Shown here one piece after another: positions 12,601 to 26,510 of a stretch of 64,000 nt of DNA. The stretch lies in assembly GCF_047663525.1 (NCBI RefSeq), contig NC_092587.1:41965001-42029000 (forward strand), read 5' to 3'. Made by a program: the position numbers and the translations under genes. The notes beneath the pieces are model-generated. The model ran no database searches and had not been told where the DNA came from. It saw only the letters and a program-made list of their open reading frames with translations. Within the stretch, counting starts at the first letter, position 1. The number at the start of each line of letters is the position of its first letter. The stretch is from Anas platyrhynchos. Lineage: Eukaryota > Chordata > Aves > Anseriformes > Anatidae.

Positions 12601-15600
12601 CCTCAATTTCAACAAGTAGCTAATCATATATATATACAGTCAGTAAAGAAATTGTATATTCTCCTGTGAATTAAAAAATGCATACTTTCAACAAAATCTC
12701 AGCAAGGCTTGCATAGCACCTTAAAAAAAAACAAAGCCTATATTTAAATGAGGAATACTCACAGAGCCAAGGTACGTGGACTGTGAGGAAAAAGGAGCTT
12801 AGCCTGTTACAGTACTTAAATACTGAATCATTTCCAGTATTCTGTGCCAGATAATCATTCAAATGTAAGTTGTACCAGTATGATCTGATACGTCAAGAAA
12901 CAAGCAAGTTACATCAGTAGTCTTGATCTTATCTGAACACAAAACCTGTGTCTCTTTTTTTTTGTGTTCACTGTATCATTTCCCAAAGTTTTTTCTCATG
13001 TTCCCTTCCCAGATGAACTTCTCCATTCATTGTCTCCTAATTCCTCTATACAATTAGCATGCCCCAGTATAATTCCTTTAGTTCATTGTTTGCTGCCTGA
13101 GCCGCAACCCCAGAATTTGTTTAGTTGTCCTTCTAGTAGCCTGAAGGCTATTTCAGTCACTAAGAGAGTGATTCGATTGCTTAACTTAGGTACCTGATGC
13201 TATTTGAGAAGCTCTGGGGTATCTAAGCCACCCATCAGAGACTGATAACACAGGATCTGTGGGAGTCCTACACACTTGGCAGGTAGAGATGAGGATGGGT
13301 GACCTTTGCTTCATTTGAAGTTATGCAAGATGCCTATATTTGGGTAACTGAGCTGAGCCTCAACAGCTGATTCTTATGTGTATTATTGTACTTTTCAGTT
13401 TAACTATAAACCAATGTTTTCATGCCTAATGCTGTAAATTTCTTCTTGCAATCTGTTTTCTGAAAAGCAATTAACAGGTAATTATACTCTACTTCATCTT
13501 TAGCTTATGTATGGGAAACTCAAGCACAGGGAATTAGAATAACATTCAGAAATAAACTGTTATTTACACATTTATTCATTTACCATATTTAACATGCATC
13601 ATTCAGTTTCTAAGCTTGGCTTTCTGTATCCATAGAAACTGAAGAACACTAAAAATGGCATCACTTATTTCCTTTTTTGTTTACTGATCTTGAAAAGATT
13701 TTCTGAATCTGCAGTGCTGTATCGTATCTCACGGGTATTGCTTTCAATCTACTTTTATTTCAAGTGCTGTATATGACTTAAAAAACATATAACATACTTC
13801 ATATTTTAGCAATAAAACTGCACCAATGGTTCATTGTGGTACTATTGTTTCATGTCATTGCATTAAAAAAAAATTGCTCTCCTTGGTTATTCTGTCCACC
13901 CTATGAGTAGATGTTTTGTGCGTTCTTGTTCCATAGTTTTACCATTTTTCATAGCTTGCTACATACCTTTCTTTCTTGACTGCTACTGAGAATGATATTT
14001 GCAGGAGGAAATAGATGGTAAAGACCTGATGTTAGAAAAATACTTGGCACCTCAAAGCAGTTCCTATGGCAACTGAGGCCTACAGTGGTACTAGAACATC
14101 TATGAATCCTTATGTCATTTTTAAATATGGTGTTTTTGCAAGTGCAGTTAATTTTGAAAATACCACATCATACCAATTTTTCTCTGTTGAATTTCATAGA
14201 CATACATGAACATATGTTCAGTGTTTCTAGAAGCAGACTTCTTTTGATACCATGTCATTAGATGACAATTGTCATACCTTATTACTGCCAGATTTACAAA
14301 ATTTAATCCTGTTAATATTAAAAAAGGGAGAGAGTGGTCAAATATGTTCAAGTATTTTATCTTGAATGATTTATTTATTTATTCATTTTAAATGAAGCAT
14401 GGTTGTAACTATACCTAAGACTAAAAACTCCTTATTCTTCTTCACTGCCTTGTATATAAATACATGCCCAGTTAAAAAAATAACTGTGTATGTATTTTCC
14501 TGTGTGAGTTGCCTCCACTTTCTGAAACAGTCCCTGGACTAGGTTAGAAAACAGTGGTCTTGCCTAGGAGCCTGAGGTCAATTTTGAGATTTGTCGCTGG
14601 TGCTGGAGTTTGCCTGGCCAAGGTCACACCTCTGGCTAGTGCTGAGATTGAGCTTCTGCACATCCTTGGTACCAGCATCCAGCCTGCCCCTGCTTCTGGG
14701 TCCCACCTGGGGCAGAAGGGATAAAACAGGGACAGTAGGGTAGTCAGTGGAGAGTCATTTGTCTTACAGGCTGGGTGAAGGGAATTTTCCACATCAATTC
14801 ATCTCTAGAAGTGTATTTCCTCTTGCTCTCACAAGAATTGCTTTTTTTTTTTTTTTCTACAGAAGTTTCTCTTATGCTTCAATTGGTTTCTTGTTCCAGG
14901 CTGTTTCCACCTCAACAGTTGACTACAGAAATTTTACATTCAAATTCTTTTGTCAGGGAAATACAGGAGCAAGAGTCTTGTCAGAAAAATGAATATCCAT
15001 GCAAGGGGTTTCATGATACAATGTTTTTTAAAGTAATAATTGCTTTCTAGTGTTCTTTCTCAGCCATTGTGTCTTTTGTGCTTTCCCCTAAGATGGTCTT
15101 TTAATAATATAATGCAAATACAGCAAAGTAATTGAAGAATCTATTATCGTATACCATTAGGATCCTTAAAAAGACATTTCAGGTTGTGTTTATGTCCTGC
15201 TTCCTACTTGAGCCTAGGTGGGGGACTACAGTCACCTCTACTGTGATCAAAGAAGTCATGTGCATACCATTCTTCACTGTATACTGCACAGAAAGGGGCC
15301 TGGATTAGTGTCTCTCACAGAACCTTCACTGCTTTTAGATTATATTTTTATTACAAGTTGTTTTCCTTCTATTGTCCTCATTTAGCATGACACAGAAGAA
15401 AGAGTAATCGCCTGGGAGATTTGTCTGGAAGTAGAGAAGTAGAAGACACCAGGTGACATCCTTTTCCACCACAGGCACTGCATCAGAAATATGTGTCCAC
15501 ATAAAAAGCTAAAGGCCTTATAATTCAAGGTTTTGTTCTATCAGTGTAAAGCAAAAGTGACATCCAGTGGTCTGCAAATCCAGACTGTTTGGAGTTCATA

Positions 15601-18600
15601 TTACAAAAGCACTGCAGAATGTTTCAAAGAAAATTTCATCTTCTTTGCTGACTTCTGTGAATTTGTTATACAAATTATATATTTTGTATATGTTCAAAAG
15701 AGACTTCATTTGTCTCTTTTATAAAGTTATAATTTGACTTAAAAAAATAAATCATATTGCTAAAGTTGTGAACAAATTTGGTGTGAACATATAAGGTCCT
15801 CAACTGTAGTAAATAAAACATATCAAATTTGCATGGAAGTCAAAAAGGAGAAAGGTTAACTTTACAAAGACTTGAATGCTTCGTTCTTGACACAGAATTT
15901 ATGCAATGTTTTGGAATAGTTTTCTAAAGTTACTTTAACACAAATGTAGACATTTTGTAGAAAATTTTGTAAATGTGAGTAAATAATGAGCCTGTTTAGC
16001 CTTCTGGCTAAACATTTCCCAGACTGTTCTGCAAAGCAAACCAACAGTTCTGAGCAAAACTGGGCTAGCCACTCATACAAATGCCGCGATGGGAGGGAAC
16101 ATAACCCCCCACATGAAAGAGTTAAGAGCCTGAAATCAGGGCACACAGAGATGCACTAGACAATGACATTTTGTACACCAAAACTATTTTGTACTCTGTG
16201 CTTCTGTACTGCCTTCTTAACCAAGACTGATTTCAGATAGATAAACCTGCCCATATAACTCTGCTAATGCATTTCTGTCCAGAACTGCTGAAAGGGTTTT
16301 TATTCTATGAAGAGCCCACAGCTTTCAACTGCTGGACTTCTGCCTTTTGATACTAAAGGCTATCATTACATAGAGTAAATTTCAGAAAATAAATGGGAGA
16401 AGACAAAAAAAATAAAAGCAATCCCATCACTCTCCACTTGTGATTCAGATGTACCTAAATAAATAGGCCTTTCTGTATTCAATAAATTTTAATAATAGTT
16501 GAAGAAAAATTAGTAAAACACTAACTTTTTTGACTTCTTTTCATGGCAAGAGTGGCTCCCATCCTGACTCAGGGATAATGGGACTGAGATGGTACTGACT
16601 CTTCTACTGCCACCACTGCAGTTACATCTGCTGGACTAGAGGTACATTTCATAAGGGGTTGGTACTTTTCCAATTAAAAAATAAATAAATAACAGATCCC
16701 TGTCCGTTTGATGTACCAATCAGGCAACTCTGTAATCAACCTTTCTGCAGATGGACATTCTTGTTTGGGTGACTTTCATTTGCAGCACAAAGCTAAAAGA
16801 GGAAAGAGAGTTTAACTAGGACACAGCCACCAAATTTGGCAGTGTTCCCTTTGAATATTTTTCTAAGGATTTTGTCCATATGAGTTCTGAGAGCAAATGC
16901 CAAATGACATGCAGGAGAAAAAGATTAAGCTGATAAAACTGCAGCAGTTTTTTCCTACTATTTTGGCTGTCTGTGGTACACAAATTACATTTTTTTTTTC
17001 TTGATTAAAATGAAAGGAAGTAAAAGTAGGTACTAGCCTTCCTTTTAATTAAACTGATTAAAATAGACCATCTGCATGTCTTTCCTTTTTATTTCATATT
17101 TCACTAGCCAAATGGGATCCCAAAAGCACTATGTTGCAAGATAGGATATCTCTAATGAGATAGCAATTTTTTTTGCAGGTATCTGCTCATTTTATCTGGA
17201 CGCCGTATTGTTAATAGTCTCCTCTGCCCAGGCAGCTGTGCCTGTGACAGCAGAACAACATGTTCCCTCCAGTACAGCCTGTGGAGTTATTTCATGTCCG
17301 ACAAGAGATAAAATGTAAGCTACTTAAAAGGAACCTCCAAATCACCCTGTAAAAGGAAACTGCAGAGAGACAGGCTGCTGGCAAGAAGAGAGATCAAAGG
17401 GCTATGTTAAGGACTTATAGACCATATTTCTCTTTCATCGGGCCAGATTATGCAACCTGCCAGGTGCAGAATACTTGCAGTTTCTAAGGGGTGAGCAAAT
17501 ATTGTAGATATGCGAGGAGTGAATACCTTCATTTCAATGACACACTCGGAAAACAAAGTCATTTTGCATGGAGGTCAGGATGTGGAGGGAACAGGTGCCA
17601 GACGCAGATATTTCAGATGGTTCTTCCACACTTTGTAGCAGGCGAGGGAAAAGATTTAATCTTCATTGTTACAGGGGTCGGTGGATATTTCCCTTCCCTG
17701 TTTAGCTAATATTTACTAAAAAGGGAGGGGGACAACCTGGTAATATATTTTTCAGTTTAAGTATTCCTGCAGAGCAGGGCCATGGGGAGTTGGAGCCCAG
17801 CCCTGCTGCGGCCTTGCTGAGGCCGTGGCAGACAGGCCCAGGGCTGATGCGGGGTCCTGGGCCTGGGGCACGTGGGGGAACTGTGAGGCAAGGGACAGAG
17901 ACACAGCAGGGGGTGCCCTCCTGGCCCTGATGCCTCTTAAGGGTGGGTTTAAATGGAGAAAGCCACTCATCCCACCCTAAAGTAGATTAATGGTTTCCAC
18001 TGGGTGCCTAACTTTCAGTCAGCTACATTCACATGAGGTTAATCCCCCACAGCAGATCTCGGCTTAGTCTGTCTAATGCTTCAGGACGAATTTTATCAGG
18101 CTTCATTCTCACTAGCAGATTTGGGAATCTTAAAACTTAAGTGCTTATGTTTTCTTTCCTCCAGCCCTTTGTCACTTGTGTGACTCGTGTGAGCCATCTG
18201 GTAGCAGATGTCCTTTGAGGAGAGTTTGGCTGCAAAAAGGCATTAAACACTTTGGCCTTCTCAGCATCTTCTGTTTATATCTTTCCTCCCCTCAGAGCAG
18301 CAGACCAAAGCTTTCTCAGCCTTCCTCTTACCAGTAGTGCAATTACAGAAGGATTTCCTGTTACCCCTTACAGTCACAGCCTTTCTGCTTTTCTCCTCCA
18401 TAACAATGTGTTACTTTTACTGTTGCAGCTATGGTGGCTTTTTAAGCTGCCATCCTCTGCATCTGGATGGGTAGCAGAACCTTCCCCAGCAGTGGCTTGC
18501 TTATCCAGCCTCTGTTCTCCCAGCCTATTTGTTTCCCTGTGGCTTTACCTATCACCGTTTGGGGATGGTGAAATCTGCTTTTTTGAGTATCTATTGCCTC

Positions 18601-19496
18601 ATACTTTTCCTCTTTTCACAAAATAGCGAACTCCACAACTACAGAAGCAGAAGGCTGCTCCCATCATGAACTCTACACTTGTTGAACAGTTAACGCCATG
18701 GTAATATTTTTCCAAATACTTGAAGTACTTCATTACCAACAAGTCCTTTGGATGTAGAAATATAAGAACATTCAGAAATCAAAATTAACTTCATAGAAGT
18801 TAATTCTATTAACTTTCAGAATAGAAAAGGTTCTTGCTTTTAAGTGTTTAAAATGTAAGTCACCCTTGGAACAGTAGACTCAGTTCAAAGATAAAGGTAA
18901 ATACAAATCTTAGGTCTTTTGTTCTAATTGAGCGAGCTGTTGGAAATGTGAAAACCATACACAGCTTTTTAATATGTTTTGTACTTAATTAAACTCTTTT
19001 TTTTTTTCCCCTAAAAAATAAATAATAATTTAAATCTATAGGATCTCAACTGCAGCCCAATGAAACCAACGGATAATTACTTGCATTTGCTGATGGGTTT
19101 TCACTATGTCTGAGGTATGGAGCAAGATTCAATGTAGAATGCTCTATCTTTTATGTTAAATCTCAATGAACAAATTTGAGAGGGATAATTTTATTTCTTG
19201 CTTATATACATAATACTATTATCTTCATGATTACCATGTCATATTTTATTGGTTTTACAAGAAGCATAGAGTATTCCTAAAATACACCACACATTATTAA
19301 TGATCTTGAACACAGATCTTGTAAAATATAGACTAAAATACCACTCTAAAGTAAAAATAATAGTTTCTTGAGATTGTCTTTAGCTTTGCTGTCTTTCTGA
19401 GTAATTTATACTGCTTTAAAGTGTTAACAAACAAATAAATATTATGATAATTTACCAAAATATTGACGCAATTCTTTACAAGCACAGTTCAGTGCT

Positions 19497-19580
19497 AGGA
19501 ACATAAGAAAAAAGAAAGAAGGCAAGAAGGCAGGAAAAAAAGAAAGAAAGATGAAGAGAGAAAGAGAGAAAGAAGGTAGA
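19497..19580. repeat. Purine-rich GAAA/GAGA simple repeat
   Basis: An imperfect GAAA/GAAG/GAGA tract on the plus strand with short homopolymer A runs. It is low complexity, with no sign of a gene. Confidence 0.85.
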
Positions 19581-19855
19581 GCAGTGTTTTGTCTTATTTA
19601 TTTTTCTTTCTTTGCACAAAGTGCAAAACCCTAAAAAGCTGTTTAGAAAAGGAGACAAAGCACTATTTTATCTTCTGCTCTTCATTTTCTCAGTAGTAGC
19701 AAAACAAGGATAACAAAAGTTTGAGCTAACATCCCCAAAGCTCTAAACAAAATTTGGGTGAGTATTTCTAAGTGAAAAAGCATGCATGTCAAAATGAATC
19801 TTTTGATGAAAAGAAAGTATATCTATATTTTTATGAAAATAAGACCTTTGAAATT

Positions 19856-19877
19856 AAAAAAAAAAAAAAAAAAAAAA
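19856..19877. repeat. A22 homopolymer
   Basis: Twenty-two A followed by GAAAGACC. No polyadenylation hexamer is close upstream. Confidence 0.9.
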
Positions 19878-21625
19878 GAAAGACCAGAACCAAAAGATTA
19901 TTTCTAATAACATAAAATGTTTGCATCCATTTGTGTGAAATGACTACATTCAGTATTTACGGATTTTTGTTTCTTTATTCCAGGGAATACTTTGCAAATG
20001 AAGCTTGTACCATTCTGGACAAAGCTGGGACAATGTATGGTTCTGGGATGCCAAAAGAATGTTTTATCCTTCATTGGAAATAGACACTATTTATAAAGGA
20101 GAACTAACAGGTTGATAAGGATTTTGCTTAGAAAGTGATGAAGTATTTGAGAGAGGTGTGCATATTTCAGCAGATCTTGATTTAAAGCAGATCAAAATCT
20201 TTGGCTGAGCAGCCCAGCACCTAACCACACACAAGCTGAGGAAGCTGCATGCCGCATGGGTACTGTGTGTGTTAGCATTCCAGCTCCTGCTCCCAGACAA
20301 AAGCAGCCTTCATTTAAACTGAGAGGTATTGAGTAACAAGCATCTGCATAGCACAACAAACTGAACACAACTGTCTCAAGTGAGACTCTATTAAAGCATG
20401 GGAAATTTGCCACCTCCCCAGGATTTATCATTTTAATTGGAACAAGACAGATTCCATCAATGATGACTGAACAGAGCATCAAGAAGTATTTTTTCTTTAG
20501 CAGCTGTTATTATGCAGGAGAGACAGAGAGCTGAAGTAGGGGCAGAAACCCTTTTCAGTGTAAACAGATAGCCATCTAATCTGCAGAAGACGGGCAGGAG
20601 AAGAAGGGAAACAGGATCTTTCAGATATAATTAATACTGAAAAAGCAAAATAATGTCTTTTCCAAAGACCTTATATGGCCACATCAAGCTTTGGTTACCT
20701 TTTACAAATCTTTCTGTTAGTACTTCAGTAACTTCCAATTCTTGTTGGCATATTTGAACAAGAGTCTTCAAAGATTCATTCTTTGACCTTCCCAGGTGCT
20801 GCTCTTTTAGAGTTTCTTTTTATAAGCAGTAAGTTAAGTAGGGATCAAAGAGGACCACCATCAAGAAGGAAAAAACAGTATGCCTTGTTATATATATGGT
20901 ATTTTCATGTTGCTAAATTAAAGTAATTCAATATTTCACCCTCAAGATTGATATAAGAGACCACAACAATTAAGTTTAAGGTTATAATTTTAATCATAGA
21001 TGAAGCTTAATGGCCTTTTTTTCCAATGTCTCATAGTCTTTGTGGAAATTATATTATTGAGCAGAGCAACACAGTACTTAAAGCAGGTTAACTTTTAATG
21101 CAAACCTGTTTTCTGCTGTCCAAAAGATCTCTAATAACCCACTGCTTACTAAACTGAAAATCACTATTCCATTCTCTGAATACATACTGATTTCAGAGCA
21201 GACAATATAAGATTAAGGACCTAGCCATCAGAGTGCAATAAACAAAACAAAACATGTCTGGAACATAGGCTTCCACTTCAGGACACAGGGACATGGACAT
21301 GTAGAGGTAATCTAAAAAATACTTATCAGACATTCATCTTGAAATCCACCATAGAACAGCAATGGTCAGCAATGACTGAAAGACAAATAATAAAAAATAA
21401 AATAAAATCACAAGATGACTGTGCCACTGTGATCCACATCTGAATACTGTGATCAGTTTTGGAAAGCAGTGGTAGAAAAATCTTAGAGATGAGCAATACA
21501 TATGACCATTTGAGAACACTTTATGGATCAAAATTTTCACCTTGAGAAAGATACACATGAAGAAGACATGCTAGGGACCTACAAGAACATGATTGGGATC
21601 AAGAACAGAATAATGATTCATTATT

Positions 21626-22040
21626 TCATAGAATCATAGAATGGCTTGGGTTGGAGGGAACCTTAAACATTACCTAGTTTCAACCCCCCTGCCATAGGCA
21701 GTGATGCCACACCCTAGATCAGGTTGCCCAGGGCCTCATCCATCCTGGTCTTGAATGCCTCCAGGGATGGGGCATCCACAACCTCTCTGGGCAACCTGTT
21801 CCAGTGCCTCACCACCTTCTGAGGGAAGAATTTCCTCCTAATCTCTAATCTAAATCTCCCCTCTTTTAGTTTAAAACCATTCCCCTTTGTCCTGTCATTA
21901 TCCAATTGAGCAAAGAGTCTCTCTCAGTCTTTTTTATAAGTTCCCTTTAAGTACTGAAATGTTGCAATGAGGTCCCACCAGAGCTTTCTCTTCTTTAGGC
22001 TGAACAGCCCCAGCTCTCTCAGCCTTTCTTCATAGGAGAA
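21626..22040 (-). mobile_element. CR1 LINE 3'-end fragment, about 415 bp
   Basis: Starts with the inverse of the CR1 terminal repeats (TCATAGAATCATAGAATGGC) and ends in GCCTTTCTTCATAGGAGAA, an internal CR1 segment, so the copy is 5'-truncated. The minus strand at 21714-21905 still has an open frame matching the C-terminus of CR1 ORF2 (FRLEIRRKFFPQKVVRHWNR, then LPREVVDAPSLEAFKTRMDEA). The low divergence of this stretch suggests a relatively young insertion. No intact endonuclease or reverse transcriptase is present. Confidence 0.93.
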
Positions 22041-22346
22041 GAAATTTCTTTATTACAATAGCGGACACCCAATGAAATTGGTAGACAGCAAACTGAAAAC
22101 AAAATGAGTTTTCATTGCTGTTTTACTTAATGTAAAGTAATTGAACTGTAGAAATTATAAGTCAAAGTACAAATAAATTTAAAAGAGGTGTGATGAATTC
22201 AGGGAGTGGTGATCTAAAGCTGCCTACTAAACAGGATAATCCATGTGCAGTTTCCACTGGAGGAAGAGCTAATTGCTAGCTTTTCACTGGATAAGTGAGA
22301 AAAGAAAGAAAGAAAGAGGTGTATTGGTTCATGTGCCTCTCCTTCA

Positions 22347-22370
22347 CCCCCCCCCCCTTTTTTTTTTTTT
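22347..22370. repeat. C11-T13 junction homopolymer
   Basis: Eleven C followed directly by thirteen T. A sequencing- and slippage-prone compound homopolymer. Confidence 0.95.
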
Positions 22371-22471
22371 GTCTCAAGCAACCACTGTAGGAAATAGGAT
22401 ACTGAGATACTTCATTAGCTACACATGACTTGAAAATAAGAAATAAAATGAAGGCGTTTAAATCACTACAG

Positions 22472-22501
<30 letters not shown>
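22472..22501. repeat. A30 tract with AATAAA 24 nt upstream
   Basis: Thirty uninterrupted A preceded by AATAAA at 22442-22447. The spacing matches that between a polyadenylation signal and a poly(A) tail, so this may be the 3' end of a plus-strand retroposed transcript. I could not recognise a source mRNA or clear target-site duplications. Confidence 0.6.
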
Positions 22502-22502
<1 letters not shown>

Positions 22503-24563
22503 ATTTGTATTTTCATTACAGTAAGGACTCTTGCACAATTAATCTGACAAGCAGTCATTTTTGAGTGATGCACCATGTCTACATCTCATATCCTTCATTG
22601 TCAATCATTAGGAGGTTAGTGCAAGAAAGAGTATGTTTTAGTTCTCAAAGCTAAACTTGTTCCCATGTCCTCATTTATTGTAAAAGCATAATGAAGACTG
22701 ATTCAATGCAACAAATGGGTTTTGATTAAATAACGTCATACAGAAACACCAGACAAGCCAAAACACCATCTTGTAGAGTTGTATTCCCCTCCAGTCCTGG
22801 TAGAGATTGAAACTATCTGTGTAATATATCATAATTAAATCAATTTCTGCTAATCACTTCAGCAAAAATACTCAGTCCGTGGTAAGTAGTAGGCTAAAGG
22901 GTAGGATGCTGACAGTTGCTGTCATGGGTTTGCAGGAGTACAATGCAGGAAATTGCCAGACCTCCCGTTTTCACATCTCCCAGTGCACAAGGAACTGAAA
23001 AGAGGTATAGTTTTCCCATGGAAATAATAAATAAAAACAAAAACAAACTTAAATTCTCCTACTCATGAAACTTAAATTCTCACTGCCTCCTACACTTTCC
23101 TGTGAGTTAAAACGCCAGTTGCATCCTGACTGGCTCTTGGCTTCTCGCAGTTACCCACTGTCAGCTCCGAAATCTGCAGCATATTAAAAAACACAAGCTG
23201 AGGACAGCCCAAAGTAAAGTGAATTAAATGATGATAAATATTGCAAGAAATACACTTATAACTCAGTAAATCCATACCGTTTTTATTCACTTCTTTAGTA
23301 GAATTTCTACTTTGAGATACCAGAGGGGGAAAAAAAAAAAAAAAGGTCAGGGAGAATTTAGATAAAAATATAATGCGCCTTGGTTTGAGCATTTATGATC
23401 ATCTGAAAACCTAGCTCCACAAACTACATGCAAGTGTAACATGGTTCAAGAGAAAAGCAGAATAAAAATAAAAATCTATCATATCAGCCAATCTCTATTT
23501 CAGGAAGTGATGCAAACACAGTCCGCAGCTAAGTTGTACCTCCCAAAATATTCTGCCACCCACAACATTGTGTAACTTTCTTCTAACATGAAACAAAGTT
23601 GTGCTTAGCTACTGTCAGCACCAGCTAATTGCACCACATGTAACCTCACCAAACGTTAAAAAACAACTAACAGATGATGTTATTTCCCTCCCTCTGCAAA
23701 ATCGTGTCTGATTAAGCTCGTGTTACAAAGCCCTACTATATCAGAAACACGCCCTGCAGCTCCTGGTAGGAAAGCTGCCTGCTCCACACTTCACTGAAGG
23801 GAAGGGAAAGGTTGATTTGCTCAAGAGCTGTTAGTGTTCGTGATCCTGCTTCTTTTGCACTGCTGGTGCTTCTCTAATTTTAACTCTGTTGTTTTTGTTT
23901 CATTTCTCTTATATTTCTCTCCCATCAGCTAGTTTTCTTTTTATTCCTGTCTAGCCACAATTTCCAAAACTGAATAAACAACGGAAACGTATGGTCAAGT
24001 GACAACACTCAACACCTGACACTTAATTTGAGGCAACACTTAGTCGCAACTGACAAATGGCTCTATTGCATCATTTTTAATTTGTCTACTGCCACAGTAA
24101 GGTTCGTATATAATATCCAACTGCTTTACCTTAAAACTGGTACTTATTTTCAATATGCCTCTACACAAACTGCTTCCCTGGCAGAGTGATGGCTGCCTCG
24201 AAACTCTTGTACCAGAGAGGTGGGCCTACAACCAGGCATAGAGCCGGGGGCTACTTATCCTGCTCTTGGGACAGCCATTTTGTGTTTTTCGGTTGCCCCA
24301 TGGCTGCGAGGCCGCAGCTTCCCACCGCCGCTGCAGCAGCGGTTCATCTGTTCTTGCTTTCCTGCTCGCTGAGCGGGGCTGGTGGCAGGAAGCCACAACT
24401 GCTCTGTGTGTTTATCTCTCCCCATCTCACAGCCCTGACAGAGCAAGGCTATTTGGATAGCAAGAGGCTATGGTAACCAAGCAGCCACAAAATCTAAAAG
24501 GGACGTTTCCCAGCTACTGACACTGCTAAGAGTAACTGCAAAAACAAGTTTTGTAACACAACA

Positions 24564-24595
24564 AATATATATGTATACACGTATATATATATATC
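24564..24595. repeat. Alternating TA/CA-TG microsatellite
   Basis: AT-rich alternating pyrimidine-purine tract containing ATGTATACACGTATA, locally near-palindromic. Confidence 0.8.
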
Positions 24596-26510
24596 TAAAC
24601 GTGAATGAAGTGAGAAAAAGCAATAGCAGCTTTTGAGTAGTTGCTTTACTTACATAATCTTAAAATAAATCTTCCTGCTTTAGAATAAAAATCTGCTTTT
24701 CCTAGGGACTGGGTGTGACTGACAAGGATATCAGCAGCAACTTCAAATTTCAACATCTTCAAAGTTCATCTTGAGCCCTCATGCCTTTACATGGCTAGTT
24801 CAGGCTCCTCTCTCTAGCAAGGAGCTCCCATTCCCATGGGTAATCACCAGATGATGGCCTTCACGAAGCAGCCAGAGCCACTGGACCCTTCTGGCCTGTT
24901 TAACACCTCCGCTCTGGAAGAGGCATTTCAATCAAACACCACTGGGCAGTTACAGAAGACTTGTCAGGGGCAGGCTCATGGTGTGAGCTCCACACCTAGG
25001 TCCCAGCCTTCCCAAAGGATTTTGGTCTGTGGTAGCCTGTGGGGTCAGGAGCAGGCTTGCAGCACAGGCCAGGACCTGCAGGCACCACAGGGCAGCCTGA
25101 GCTCTCAGTTCCCTTCTCTTATTTTCATTTATTAAACAAACAACGCTGCTGACCGCAACAGGCTCCAAGTACGACTAACAAATGGTCATGAGACAACAAA
25201 AAGGGCATTTCAAAGATGAAAGGGGTATGCTGGCGTTCCTGCAGAGGTGAACTCCTGCTGCTGCGCGCACGACTGCCCTCCTCAGCCCTGCAGCCCATGT
25301 GGCCAGGGGCCAACCATGGGGCTTGCACAGCTCGGGGTCTGCTCTGAGGAGGTGTTTGTGCATACGTGGCTTTTTCAGTTGATGGGTGAGATTTCCTGGC
25401 TGCCTTTTACCACTTCAGTGGTGCAGAGCAGTCATAAAGTTTAATTGCCCAATTAAGCAGGGTTTACAGTTGCTTTGCATTGCTAGAGTGCCACAGCACA
25501 GATTGAATAAACCAGGGAATCAGTCCCATATATTATTATTTTTTTTTTGATCAGGAAAAAAACACATGGGCTAAAGTAACTTAAATAGAGAGGTGGGTTT
25601 AGCTTGGAGTGAAAGGTATGGATTTGAGCATTGTGGGACAAGTTGAAAGCGAAGATCCCTGATCTCTCCTGTTGTGGTTGCAGCACAGCCAGGAGGGAGC
25701 AATGGGTGCACAAGCACAGTGCCTTAAGGGCTGTGGGATGGGGAGGGAGGAGCACAGACTGAAGGTGGCTCCCAAATGAAGAGAAACAACTTTTTAGGAG
25801 GGAGTCATGGGAAAAGGCAACAAACAAACAAACAGAAACCAAAACCCAACCCAGCATACAGGCAGCAATGACACTTTTCAAATGGAGACTTTAAGGGGGA
25901 GTGGCATTCAGTGAAAGCCACAACAGATCATGGCTCAGACAGCCTCAGCCCACAGCTCTGCCTCCCACCACCTGCCTGTTCTCCAGGTCCCTGTCCCATC
26001 TCTACACCCACTCCTCGTGGGTTCCTGCTTCTTTCCAAGCCTCCTGACTGGGGGGGTGATGCCAATGCGTAAGCCCAAGTACAACGAACTCTTTAGGATA
26101 CTGGAGGCCTCTAGAGAAAATTTGACTAGACATAAATAGCACAGTTACCTAAATACTAGTAGGCACCTCAGTAAAAGTGGCTTCATAATTCCCAGAAAGC
26201 TGCTTCATTACTATCAGGCTAATATATATTTATATTATTTATTTAACTTAGCAGGTTGCTGACAATGTAAGCTATTGGCTAGAGCATAATTTCTCCAGCT
26301 GCCCATTGCAGCTACCAGAGGATGAGCCATGGGAATGTTCAAAAGTCCAGAAACTCACAAAAAATGATCAGTTCACAATATCTTATATTGTACTGCCAGG
26401 ACTTTAAGGCATAAGCATTCTTCTTGACACGTAGGTAGTATCCAGGGATTGCAGGATTTTCAGAAAAAGAAAAATCAAAAAGAAAACTTGAAAAAAAAAA
26501 AAACACACAG

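Larger units (their letters stand above)
1..21625. other. Intergenic AT-rich region, left part
   Basis: I find no exon with a recognisable protein family, consistent splice sites or conserved domain on either strand. Open frames are short (up to about 124 codons, e.g. 5044-5403 and 18252-18626 plus) and look random. Contents: homopolymers (A17 at 1701-1717), simple repeats, old repeat copies, a 9-bp perfect palindrome arm pair at 7042-7060 and a GC-rich islet at about 17765-17945. Distal enhancers or lncRNA exons could be present but cannot be called from sequence alone. Confidence 0.7.
22041..26490. other. Intergenic region between CR1 fragment and pentamer array
   Basis: No supported gene. 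Mostly AT-rich, with a small CpG-containing islet at about 24240-24385 and moderately GC-rich sequence at 24830-25420 and 25930-26060. Open frames here (up to 132 codons, 25483-25881 minus) show no domain or family features. Confidence 0.65.

Noticed and set aside
18252-18626. 124-codon open frame with hydrophobic stretches
   Set aside because: Composition follows a locally T/C-rich sequence; no family resemblance or exon structure.
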